From: Thermoactinomycetaceae bacterium
GTDB taxonomy: Bacteria > Bacillota > Bacilli > Thermoactinomycetales > Thermoactinomycetaceae
NCBI GenBank assembly: GCA_025449975.1
Contig: JANWIG010000038.1
Location: 42,389 to 106,388, forward strand
DNA length: 64,000 bases
Direction of reading: 5' to 3'
Below the pieces are notes generated by a model. It was not told the origin of the DNA and did not search any database. It saw only the letters and a list, made by a program, of their open reading frames with translations. Position 1 is the first letter of the stretch. Every line of letters begins with the position of its first letter. Below, in pieces: positions 32,573 through 41,305 of the stretch. The translations under genes and the position numbers were made by a program.

Positions 32573-33166
32573 TCATGACATCCCATGTAAAGTCAAGCTA
32601 TTATATTTAAGCACTTGTTTCGCCTTTTCTCTTACATCAGTAATATCAGAAAGATTTCGAAATTGGACGATAAACCTCTCATTTTCACGCTCTGGCATTT
32701 TTATCGCCTCGATACATATTTCCTCATCTATTTGATATGTATCCCACAGCCATCGGGCGTTCTCTTCAAGATCATCAACATGACTAACAAACATAATTCC
32801 GTGGTATTTCATCGCTACATTATGTGTGAAAAACCAGTCCTTCGCTACTTCTCTTTCTCTAAGTTGCCATTCAAAATATCGCGTATAAAAATCGACCGCT
32901 TTGGGAGGATATCCCAATGTAATTCCAAGGATATATTGACGTTCAGGAGTACCTGGTTTTATACCATTCATTTGCTTCATATATCGAGACTTCATTCTGT
33001 CATTTCGAAAAAACATCCAGAAGTCCCCAAACTCATTGATTTTAGGATATTTCATCAGCTTTGAGATGAGCTCAGGTCGTGATATGATGCCCAAATTCAC
33101 ATAAGTAGCTGGTTTCCGTCCTTCCAAAAAAGCTTCATAGGATGAGATCAATTTATTACACTCCAA
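32573..33166 (-). CDS. Hypothetical protein
   Basis: 197-aa ORF, plausible composition; no family recognised. Confidence 0.55.
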   Translation of the reverse strand: MECNKLISSYEAFLEGRKPATYVNLGIISRPELISKLMKYPKINEFGDFWMFFRNDRMKSRYMKQMNGIKPGTPERQYILGITLGYPPKAVDFYTRYFEWQLREREVAKDWFFTHNVAMKYHGIMFVSHVDDLEENARWLWDTYQIDEEICIEAIKMPERENERFIVQFRNLSDITDVREKAKQVLKYNSLTLHGMS

Positions 33167-33191
33167 TCTGCTAGATTACTTTATATTATAT

Positions 33192-33236
33192 GTCTTTCAT
33201 ACCACGATTGAAACCGTGGGCTTTCAGGCGGCTTCT
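33192..33236 (-). mobile_element. IS200/IS605-like terminal hairpin remnant
   Basis: Minus strand GCCGCCTGAAAGCCCACGGTTTCAATCGTGGTATGAAAGAC matches the GCCGTCCTGAAAGCCTACGATTTGAATCGTGGGATGAAAGACGGC hairpin at 10716-10760. Confidence 0.5.
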
Positions 33237-33271
33237 CCTGTAAAATACTCAATTCAAGAATCATTTTTTGA

Positions 33272-33595
33272 TTCCATTATGCTACCGCAGGTCAACGCTT
33301 TGCTATTAGCAGAGCTTACTATTATGTCCATTGCGAGACAAGAAATTTGATAAGGGATACAGAGCAAATAGAAATAAATAAAAAAAACTCTCATCGTAAT
33401 TTATGGAATTATTGCGAAAGTCACAGAAATAGAGATTTTCGAAGGATGGGTCAGATTGGAAAAAGATTGAGGCAATCTAGGAATAATGCTGACTATGAAG
33501 ACGTCTTTAATAAGTTAGAAAGAGAATTGAAAACTTCTATTAAACAAGCCGATAAATTTAATGAATTAATGAGTAAATTAAAAAAAAGTTTCTAA
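33272..33595 (+). pseudogene. HEPN-like domain protein, 5'-truncated
   Basis: Open frame without usual start: FHYATAGQRFAISRAYYYVHCETRNLIRD...SHRNLWNYCESHRNRDFRRMGQIGKRLRQSRNNADYEDVFNKLERELKTSIKQADKFNELMSKLKKSF; 'AISRAYY' and 'RNxADY' patterns are HEPN-like. Confidence 0.6.
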
Positions 33596-33905
33596 GTATA
33601 TAGAAAGCATGATCCCCAAGTGCGTAATCTAAAAAGACAACGAGTTTCGAATACGGATTCCTCCTCTTATAAAATCAGGGCATGCATTCCTACACCATAA
33701 TCAATCAATAGGATGTATGCCCTAGCCATTTGGTGTAAATCCATTATTGGATGGTCTCAATCATATCATAACAAGCCAAAACCTTAAAAAAGAGGCTTTA
33801 CGCCTCTTAATCACAGGAACCACAGGAAGTCGCTAAGCCAATGAAGGTCCCGTTAGAACCTTCTTCCTAAGAATGCACGATGATTTTAGCAATCAGTAGT
33901 TCAAA

Positions 33906-34688
33906 CTACATTAACATATCCATCCAAATTTTTATCGTTGTCGCTAAAATGAGCATAGCTAAAATCGCTTGCAATACTTTGGCATTGGTTCGTTTGCCCA
34001 CCATGGCACCGAGTGGTGCAGCCAACAAACTAGCAATAATCATAACGACGGAAGGAACTAGCAAAACTTGCCCTGTCCAGATCTTTCCAAAAGTCGAGCC
34101 GATCGAGGAGATGAGGGTGATTGCAAGTGAATTCGCGATGGTAATGCGAGTGGGGATTTTGAGTACGACGAGCATAATCGGAACCAAAATAAAAGCACCC
34201 GCCGCTCCCACAATTCCTGAGGCAAAGCCTACAATCAAAGCGGAAGTGGAAGCGACCACTTTATTAAATTGAAGAGGTCCATTTAAGTCATGCTCTTCCC
34301 CTTTCTTGGGCATAAACATCATGATGACCGCAATGGTTGCCAAGATCGCATAGACCAAGTTAATGATCCACTCCGGAAAAAAGCGGGATATATAACCACC
34401 CAACAAACTACCGATCAGAATACTAACCCCCATATAGAGAATCAATTGGGATTGGAGATAGTTTCCTTTTCGATAAGCCCAAACGCCACCAATCGTAGCG
34501 AAAAAAACTTGTACCGCGCTAATACCGGATACTTCATGAGCGGTAAAAGCAGCTAGTCCTAACAAAGGCGGGATATAAAGGAGCATCGGATATTTGATAA
34601 TCGAACCGCCAATCCCGACTAAGCCAGAGATAAATGAGCCGATCAAACCTATTAAAAATATTACGGTATAAAATATCAGATCCTCCAC
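33906..34688 (-). CDS. TauE/SafE family sulfite exporter-like permease
   Basis: [23 protein letters not shown]; multi-TM TauE pattern. Confidence 0.85.
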   Translation of the reverse strand: MEDLIFYTVIFLIGLIGSFISGLVGIGGSIIKYPMLLYIPPLLGLAAFTAHEVSGISAVQVFFATIGGVWAYRKGNYLQSQLILYMGVSILIGSLLGGYISRFFPEWIINLVYAILATIAVIMMFMPKKGEEHDLNGPLQFNKVVASTSALIVGFASGIVGAAGAFILVPIMLVVLKIPTRITIANSLAITLISSIGSTFGKIWTGQVLLVPSVVMIIASLLAAPLGAMVGKRTNAKVLQAILAMLILATTIKIWMDMLM

Positions 34689-34711
34689 AAAACCACCTCA
34701 TACGTAAAGAA

Positions 34712-34822
34712 TTAATCGTCTTCTTCCGGAAATTGACTGGCTCTCCCTCCCCAAATAAACACAACGATCAGGGATATAACGACCAATAGGATTGGTGCAT
34801 AAGTTATCCAAAAGTTTTCCAC
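34712..34822 (-). CDS. cydS: CydS-like small subunit of cytochrome bd oxidase (36 aa)
   Basis: GTG start after gaggtgag: (M)ENFWITYAPILLVVISLIVVFIWGGRASQFPEEDD; single TM, directly after cydB; below the ORF-track length cutoff. Confidence 0.7.
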   Translation of the reverse strand: MENFWITYAPILLVVISLIVVFIWGGRASQFPEEDD

Positions 34823-34833
34823 TTATACTCACC

Positions 34834-35847
34834 TCATTTTTTTCCTTGAACATAGTCACGATTAAAGAGAAATAGTCTCATCAGCAAATACAATGAGGGG
34901 ACCAACACCAAGAGTCCTGCAACAAAAGAGAGAATCAACGTATTTGCCATCACTTCATTGGTAAAACCATCATGAATGGTCAACATCGGATACAGCAGGT
35001 ATGGGTAGTGAGAAAAACCATAGGCAAAAAAAGCGAGGCCAAATTGCGCCATGACCGCGACAAAAGCGATCCCATAATATTTTTGCCGATATTGCAAATA
35101 TACGGCAATTCCAAAGGCGACAAGTGACAAGAGAAATGCCCAAGATAGATTTAGCATTTCGTTATAGTGTACAGCATTATGCTGTTTCAATGTAAAAAAG
35201 ACGACGATGGCAGCTAAAATCGTTGGGAAACTCCAAGCGAGTGCATATTTCCTTAAGAGCTGAGTTGCTTTCTCATCCTTTGCTGCATGAGCATAGTATG
35301 TGAGAAAACTAGCGGAGATAAAAAGGACACTGACGATCGCTAACAAGACCACACTCCATGAATACGGACTTTTTAAAAGTTCGCCATAAAGCAATTGCAG
35401 CGTGCCAGCTTCCTCTTTGATAAACCCACCCTCCGAGATCGTTAATACGGTGGTCAGAGAAGCTGGGATCAATAAACCGGTCACTCCATACAAAAAGGTA
35501 AAAATTTTATTCTCCTTATGCCCATATGTTCCAAAGGCATAGTAGGAGCCGCGAATGGCCAGCAAAATAATGGAGATACTAATTGGAACAAATAAGGTTG
35601 TTCCGTAATAATAAGCCGTTTTAGGGAAAAAGCCAACGATTCCTACAAAGAAGAAGACCAAAAACACATTGGTCACTTCCCACACAGGGGACAAATAACG
35701 CTGAATCACTTTGTGCACAACATGTTTTTTACCAAACCAGTCACTATAGATACTAAAAAAACCGGCTCCAAAGTCAATCGAGGCAACAATCAAGTAGCCA
35801 TAGAGGAAAAGCCATAGGACAGAAATACCAATTAACTCTTGGGACAT
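34834..35847 (-). CDS. cydB: Cytochrome bd-type oxidase subunit II
   Basis: CydB/YthB-like membrane protein (LYGYLIVASIDFGAGFFSIY...), next to cydA. Confidence 0.9.
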   Translation of the reverse strand: MSQELIGISVLWLFLYGYLIVASIDFGAGFFSIYSDWFGKKHVVHKVIQRYLSPVWEVTNVFLVFFFVGIVGFFPKTAYYYGTTLFVPISISIILLAIRGSYYAFGTYGHKENKIFTFLYGVTGLLIPASLTTVLTISEGGFIKEEAGTLQLLYGELLKSPYSWSVVLLAIVSVLFISASFLTYYAHAAKDEKATQLLRKYALAWSFPTILAAIVVFFTLKQHNAVHYNEMLNLSWAFLLSLVAFGIAVYLQYRQKYYGIAFVAVMAQFGLAFFAYGFSHYPYLLYPMLTIHDGFTNEVMANTLILSFVAGLLVLVPSLYLLMRLFLFNRDYVQGKK

Positions 35848-35884
35848 TTACCATACCCCCTATAGTATATTACTTTTGAACCAT

Positions 35885-37201
35885 TTATTGTAGTTCTTTT
35901 TCAGCCGGTTTATTTTTAAATAACTTGTGTAGCGCCGATAAACAAGCGATTGTAAGCACCGTATACAAAATAGCGAACAAACCGAGGAAAATGCCTACAT
36001 CGTCCGAAGTGGTCGCTGCTTCACTCACTTTCATCAATCCGCGAATAATCCATGGCTGTCTCCCCACTTCCGTAAAAAACCAACCAATTTCGATCGCCAA
36101 CATCGCCAGAGGAGCAGAACCGATGAGGATCGATAAAAAAAGTTTGGAGCGGACAAGCTGCGGCTTTTTTCGTTCAAACAAGACATAAAGAAAGGCGACG
36201 ATGGTAAGAGCGATCCCAATGACAACCATCAGGTCAAATAGATAGTGGATATAAAGAGGTGGTTGTTCTTCTTTGGGAAACTCATTCAGTCCGATTACTT
36301 CTCCATCAGGAGTTCCATAAGCGAGAATACTTAAAGCAGATGGAATTTTTATCGCCGATTCCACTTGATTCTCCTCATTCAATGTTCCAAATAAGACGAG
36401 AGGAGCATTTTTTTCAGTTTCAAAATGCCATTCAGCAGCAGCTAATTTTTCTGGTTGATACTTCGCTAAAAATTTTCCAGCAAAGTCTCCAGCAACTGCG
36501 GTCGCAACAGAAAAGACGAGCGCAGCAATCATGGTAACCCGTAAAGCTTTTTTATAATAAACATGCCGTTTTCCTTTTAGTAGGTGATAGGCAGCAATCG
36601 CCGCGAGAATAAAAGCAGATGTCATATACGAAGTAGTCAACACATGGGCCACTTTCGTCGCTGTCGCTGGGTTAAACATCGCTTCCCAAGGATTGATATT
36701 CACCAGCTGACCATCAACCAAATCAAACCCCGATGGTGTATTCATAAACGCATTGACGGTTGTGATAAATACAGCAGACATGGAACCGCCAATCGCGACA
36801 GGAACCAATAGTAGCAAATGTAGTTTTGGATTCTTCACTCGATCCCAGGTATACATGTAAATGCCCAGGAAAATCGCTTCAATAAAAAACGCAAATGTTT
36901 CTAAAAACAAAGGTAGACCAATCACTTGACCAGCTAATTCCATAAACTTTGGCCAGAGCAGAGAGAGCTGTAAACCGATGGCTGTTCCCGTTACCACGCC
37001 AACCGCTACCGTAATCACAAATCCCCGACTCCAGCGCCGAGCCAAAAGAAGGTAGTGAGGATCGTTATTTTTCACACCAATCCATTGAGCCAAGGCAATC
37101 ATAACAGGAACCCCGACGCCAATTGTTGCGAAAATGATATGAAAAGCCAAGGTTAATTCGGTCAACATACGACTAAAAAAGACGGAATCCACCTCATTCA
37201 C
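35885..37201 (-). CDS. cydA: Cytochrome bd-type oxidase subunit I
   Basis: FSRMLTELTLAFHIIFATIGVGVPVMIALAQWIG; GRQPWIIRGLMK. Confidence 0.93.
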   Translation of the reverse strand: MNEVDSVFFSRMLTELTLAFHIIFATIGVGVPVMIALAQWIGVKNNDPHYLLLARRWSRGFVITVAVGVVTGTAIGLQLSLLWPKFMELAGQVIGLPLFLETFAFFIEAIFLGIYMYTWDRVKNPKLHLLLLVPVAIGGSMSAVFITTVNAFMNTPSGFDLVDGQLVNINPWEAMFNPATATKVAHVLTTSYMTSAFILAAIAAYHLLKGKRHVYYKKALRVTMIAALVFSVATAVAGDFAGKFLAKYQPEKLAAAEWHFETEKNAPLVLFGTLNEENQVESAIKIPSALSILAYGTPDGEVIGLNEFPKEEQPPLYIHYLFDLMVVIGIALTIVAFLYVLFERKKPQLVRSKLFLSILIGSAPLAMLAIEIGWFFTEVGRQPWIIRGLMKVSEAATTSDDVGIFLGLFAILYTVLTIACLSALHKLFKNKPAEKELQ

Positions 37202-37210
37202 CCCTCTAGA

Positions 37211-37294
37211 TTAGATGACTTTGGATAACAATGCGAAAAACATCACAATAGCGACGATACCGGACAGCATAGCAAGCCATTTTTCATCTTTCAT
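37211..37294 (-). CDS. 27-aa single-TM protein at the head of the cytochrome bd operon
   Basis: GAGGAGGGAGAAA SD then MKDEKWLAMLSGIVAIVMFFALLSKVI*; stop lies 10 nt before the cydA start. Confidence 0.6.
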   Translation of the reverse strand: MKDEKWLAMLSGIVAIVMFFALLSKVI

Positions 37295-37342
37295 TTTCTC
37301 CCTCCTCATATCCTAGTATATGGTGGAAGAGCCCCATAACCC

Positions 37343-37359
37343 ATAGGGATTTCCCCCTA
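37343..37359. promoter_or_regulatory. Palindromic operator candidate shared with the sqr promoter
   Basis: ATAGGGATTTCCCCCTA; compare ATAGGGATATCCCCCTA at 42578-42594. Confidence 0.55.
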
Positions 37360-37427
37360 ATTCTGTAAAGAAAGTTATCTTTTGTTTTTTAATATACTAT
37401 AAAAGTATGTTTATAAAATAGAACTAT

Positions 37428-37445
37428 TTGTGACATTTTTCACAA
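37428..37445. promoter_or_regulatory. Rex/CRP-FNR-type operator candidate upstream of the cytochrome bd operon
   Basis: TTGTGA-CATTTT-TCACAA, perfect inverted repeat. Confidence 0.6.
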
Positions 37446-37540
37446 GTGGTGCGTTTTGAAAACAAAAAGATCCCATTTGTACTCACGATCAAGCCATTTG
37501 ACCGAATGATACAATGGGAAAAGAATAACAAACAGTGCGA

Positions 37541-38182
37541 TCATGTCGACAGATCCAGATAATTGTTTTTGATCCCATACTGAATGAGCTGATGTTTATT
37601 TTTTAATCGAAGCTTATGCATAATGTTTGACTTATGATTTTCAACCGTTTTTGGACTGATGAGTAACTTTTTGGAAATCTCTTGGTTTGTAAAACCCAAT
37701 ACCGTTAGTCTGACGATTTCTTTTTCACGGATACTCAGTACAGAGCGAGACTTTACCTTAAACTTAAAAAGCTTACGGAGTTGTTCCTCAGGAATTCCCG
37801 TCTTATAAAATTTCTTCCCCTGATAGACACTGACAATCGCTTCATATAGCTCGCTCGCTTTACTATTCTTTAAGATAAAGCCTTGTGCATTGATCTGAAT
37901 CGCTTTTTGAATATATACTTCCTCATCATACATGGTAAGAATAATGATTTTTACATGCTCCATTTGCTTTAATATTTCTTGTGCCGAAGTAAAACCATCT
38001 AATCCATTTGGCATCGATAAATCCATCAAGATTACATCTGGATTGGTCCTCATTGCCACCCGGATCGCTTCTTCTCCATCACCCGCTTCTCCTACAATCT
38101 CAATCTCTGGATAACGTTCGAGCAATAAGATGATTCCCTTCCGAATCAAATCATGATCATCGACGATTAATACTTTGATCAT
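37541..38182 (-). CDS. NarL/LuxR-family response regulator
   Basis: MIKVLIVDDHDLIRKG receiver and C-terminal LSIREKEIVRLTVLGFTNQEISKKLLISPKTVENH HTH. Confidence 0.93.
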   Translation of the reverse strand: MIKVLIVDDHDLIRKGIILLLERYPEIEIVGEAGDGEEAIRVAMRTNPDVILMDLSMPNGLDGFTSAQEILKQMEHVKIIILTMYDEEVYIQKAIQINAQGFILKNSKASELYEAIVSVYQGKKFYKTGIPEEQLRKLFKFKVKSRSVLSIREKEIVRLTVLGFTNQEISKKLLISPKTVENHKSNIMHKLRLKNKHQLIQYGIKNNYLDLST

Positions 38183-39218
38183 CGGCTATACTCTCCCTTT
38201 CCAGTGGTACTCGAACCCAAATCGTCGTTCCTTTCCCCTGTTGAGACCAAATTCGAAAAGAGCCACTTAGCTGATCAATCCGTTCCGACATATGCTTTAA
38301 ACCTAAACCTTCTTCCACCTGATCAAGATCAAAGCCAATCCCATTATCCCGGATAATTAGTAAGATTTGTCCCTTTTTTACCTTTAGATCGATCTTCGCC
38401 TCGGTCGCCTGTGCATACTTAACGATATTATGGAGTGCTTCCTGAATGACACGATACAAATTGATCTCCACCATGGGATCAAACGATTCGACCACATTAT
38501 TCACGAAACGAATATTTAAGCCTTCCGCGCTCGCTTGAATCGATTGAATTAAACTTTTGATCGCAGGGATCAACCCTAGACGATCCAGCGTTTGCGGACG
38601 CAACTGGTAGGAATAAGCTTTGATATCTTGCATCACACTCTCCAACTCTTCACGTACCTCATCGAGATAACTGTGTAAGCGCGGAGACTTGACATAAGAC
38701 TCAATCGCTTGCAAGGCAACAGAAATCGTATATAGAGATTGTCCGACGCCATCATGCAATTCCTGAGCCAAACGCTTATGCTCGCTCTCCTGTACTTCGA
38801 TTAACTTCTGGATCATCTTTTTTGACATTTTTACTTCTTCTTCTTTTTGCTTTAAACTTTGATCTCTTAAGACGAGCAGATACTCTTTTTTTCCCGTTTT
38901 GGGATCATGGCAAATCATGGCTGTGCTCATTTCTACGTTGATCTTATTGCCATGATACGTAGGCATCTCCGATAAAAAATAAGGGACTTCTTCTCGTGAA
39001 ATCAAATAGCATTTATTTTCATTTGGACCTCTTTTTCGCGTTTCACAAAAAGAGCAATAGGGAACCTTATGCCCCAATTTCCATCCGGTTAATCGCCGAG
39101 CGGAAGGATTCATCATCATAATTTTACGGTTGTGATCCATCACAATGATCCCGTCTTGAATATGCTCAAAGATTTGCTTTAAATATTTATTCTCCAAAGG
39201 GAGCTCTTCATTATTCAT
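38157..39218 (-). CDS. PAS sensor histidine kinase (NarX/NreB-like), Cys-containing PAS
   Basis: HisKA_3-type ELHDGVGQSLYTISVALQ; HATPase RDNGIGFDLDQVEEGLGLKHM; PAS with YCSFCETRKRGPNENKC. Confidence 0.9.
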   Translation of the reverse strand: MNNEELPLENKYLKQIFEHIQDGIIVMDHNRKIMMMNPSARRLTGWKLGHKVPYCSFCETRKRGPNENKCYLISREEVPYFLSEMPTYHGNKINVEMSTAMICHDPKTGKKEYLLVLRDQSLKQKEEEVKMSKKMIQKLIEVQESEHKRLAQELHDGVGQSLYTISVALQAIESYVKSPRLHSYLDEVREELESVMQDIKAYSYQLRPQTLDRLGLIPAIKSLIQSIQASAEGLNIRFVNNVVESFDPMVEINLYRVIQEALHNIVKYAQATEAKIDLKVKKGQILLIIRDNGIGFDLDQVEEGLGLKHMSERIDQLSGSFRIWSQQGKGTTIWVRVPLERESIADDQSINRR

Positions 39219-39254
39219 GACCGGTCCCTCCCTAAACTTCCTCTTTTGTCAACA

Positions 39255-39289
39255 AGAGACTGGTTCTATTATAACAAGAACCAGTCTCT
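39255..39289 (-). terminator. Intrinsic terminator of the sulfide-oxidation operon
   Basis: AGAGACTGGTTCT / AGAACCAGTCTCT. Confidence 0.85.
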
Positions 39290-39310
39290 ATTTCGTGTAT
39301 CGTCATTCAT

Positions 39311-40711
39311 TTATACAGTTAAATGAGGAACCTCTTTGCTCCAACGATTGAATCCACCAGTTAGATTGTAAATCTTTTTGATCCCTTTCGCCTGTAAAAT
39401 GCTCGCAGCGATCGCCGAACGAGCACCAGAACGACATTGGACGACGACTGGACGATCTTTGGGAATTTCATTGTATCGATCCAGCAAAGTTCCTAACATA
39501 ATGTGACTCGCATTGGGAATATGTCCTTCCAACCACTCGGTCTGATTACGGACATCGATCAATGTCACTTCTCCTGATTCTACTTTTGCTGCTGCTTCTG
39601 CAGGAGTAATCTCTTCATAGCTTTCAAGGGACTGGCTACTAGCCAATGCCGTTTCTACATTCATATATCCTTTCACTTGATCGATTCCGATCGAGCGAAG
39701 AGCGATGAGCACATCATTCAATTGTCCTTCCTGTACTAACAGGTGAATCGGCTCTTCATAATTGACAAACCAACCAGCCCAATTGGTAAATGAACGATTA
39801 AAGGGAATATTGATCGTCCCATCGATATGCTTTTCGGCAAATTTACCAGCGGCACGGGTATCGATCACCATTTCGCCATTTTTCAGGGCTTTTTCAAGCT
39901 CTTCGATCGTCAATTCGGTCGGATCTTTTACATTTTCTAGCAGTGCGGGACCCACTTTATTCACGTGTTTCATCACAGCAAAATATTTTGGCGGTTCCGG
40001 TTGCCCCTCCAGCAGCGCTTGTACAAATTCTTCCTCATCTGTATAGGATAATGCCCAGTTAAATAGCTTCTCATAACCAACCGTTGAAGAAGGGACGGCA
40101 CCCAATGCTTTTCCGCAAGCACTTCCGGCACCATGTGCGGGCCAAAGCTGCAAATGATCAGGCAGTTGTTTGAACTTTTGCAGTGAGCGGAACATATCTC
40201 TGGCTCCTTGATCTGCCGTTCCTTGATAACCAGCCGCTTTCTCTAACAGGTCTGGTCGCCCAACATCTCCGACAAAAACAAAATCGCCGGAAAAAATACC
40301 CATAGGGGTATTTGCGCCGCGGTCTGTTAGCAAGAAAGAGATGCTTTCGGGGGTATGTCCTGGCGTATGCATCACTTCAAACATCAAATTCCCAATCGCA
40401 AAACGATCTTGGTCTTTTAACAAACGGTGCGAATAAGACTCCAGATTTTGATAGCGCCAATCAGGTCCTCCTTCATCCGAGACATATAAAGTGGCACCTC
40501 GTTTGGCTAGCTCGCGTCCTCCTGAGACAAAATCCGCATGAATATGTGTTTCCGCCGCAGCCGTAATTTTGACACCTTCTTTTTTCGCCGCTTCCAAATA
40601 AGGGGTGATATTGCGACCTGGATCGATGATAATCGCCTCGCCCGTCGCTTGGCAGCCAACCATATAAGAAGCATGAGCTAGCTTTTCATCATAGAAATAA
40701 CGTAATAACAT
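39311..40711 (-). CDS. MBL-fold persulfide dioxygenase with rhodanese domains (CstB-like)
   Basis: ETHIHADFVSGGRELA, HTPGHTPESISF; C-terminal rhodanese VVVQCRSGARSAIAASIL. Confidence 0.9.
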   Translation of the reverse strand: MLLRYFYDEKLAHASYMVGCQATGEAIIIDPGRNITPYLEAAKKEGVKITAAAETHIHADFVSGGRELAKRGATLYVSDEGGPDWRYQNLESYSHRLLKDQDRFAIGNLMFEVMHTPGHTPESISFLLTDRGANTPMGIFSGDFVFVGDVGRPDLLEKAAGYQGTADQGARDMFRSLQKFKQLPDHLQLWPAHGAGSACGKALGAVPSSTVGYEKLFNWALSYTDEEEFVQALLEGQPEPPKYFAVMKHVNKVGPALLENVKDPTELTIEELEKALKNGEMVIDTRAAGKFAEKHIDGTINIPFNRSFTNWAGWFVNYEEPIHLLVQEGQLNDVLIALRSIGIDQVKGYMNVETALASSQSLESYEEITPAEAAAKVESGEVTLIDVRNQTEWLEGHIPNASHIMLGTLLDRYNEIPKDRPVVVQCRSGARSAIAASILQAKGIKKIYNLTGGFNRWSKEVPHLTV

Positions 40712-40724
40712 CTATCTCCCTCCA

Positions 40725-41291
40725 TTATTTTCTGTTGCAGTTTTCTGTCCACACTTGTAGCAAAGCATGGATAAATTTTAAAGAATCTTGGACAGCGGGT
40801 TCCTTCATCCATCGTAGGATGGTAAAGAGTGAGACTTTTGTCTGATCTTGTTTCGCTCTTTCTTGTGCTTCTTTCACTAAGTCCAGCTTTTCTGTCACCG
40901 GTGCCAAATAGGATTTTACGCTTTCTCCTAGGTATTCAATCGAACTTTTATCCTGCATGAGCGATTGAACAAATAGTTGCACCTTCTCCAGCGTCTCGAT
41001 CATGGTGAGCAAAGTGGGCAGCTTATCTAAGAGTGTAATCAGCGCCTGCCATGTCTCTTCATTGATTTGATGGGTTTGTGTTAAGCGATCCCATTTTTCA
41101 CCAAGTTGTTTTAAACTAGTCTGGTCTTGGGCAATCGAAGAAACCAATACAGCTGCTTTTTCAGCCGAAAGTACCATCTCTTTAATCTGTGGAAGTTTTT
41201 GAATCAAAACCGTCAATGACTCCTGAACTTCTGGATCAGCCAGGGGATCTTGCCAAAGGGGTTGTTCCCCGACCGCTTTATTGTTTCCCAT
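40725..41291 (-). CDS. DUF1641 domain protein
   Basis: Helical ~190-aa protein between SQR and CstB genes, DUF1641-like. Confidence 0.7.
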   Translation of the reverse strand: MGNNKAVGEQPLWQDPLADPEVQESLTVLIQKLPQIKEMVLSAEKAAVLVSSIAQDQTSLKQLGEKWDRLTQTHQINEETWQALITLLDKLPTLLTMIETLEKVQLFVQSLMQDKSSIEYLGESVKSYLAPVTEKLDLVKEAQERAKQDQTKVSLFTILRWMKEPAVQDSLKFIHALLQVWTENCNRK

Positions 41292-41305
41292 GAACTCCCC
41301 CCTCT

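Noticed and set aside
33240-33340. Minus-strand reading ...VSSANSKALTCGSIMESKNDS* as a TnpB C-terminus
   Set aside because: The same DNA reads on the + strand as an in-frame extension of the HEPN-like ORF with far better family resemblance; the TnpB-like reading is short and has no other support.
33800-33880. Minus-strand peptide ...GSNGTFIGLATSCGSCD* as a possible RiPP precursor
   Set aside because: In-frame TAG immediately upstream and no start codon; lies between the TauE gene and its apparent terminator (AAGAGGC-gtaa-GCCTCTTTTTT).
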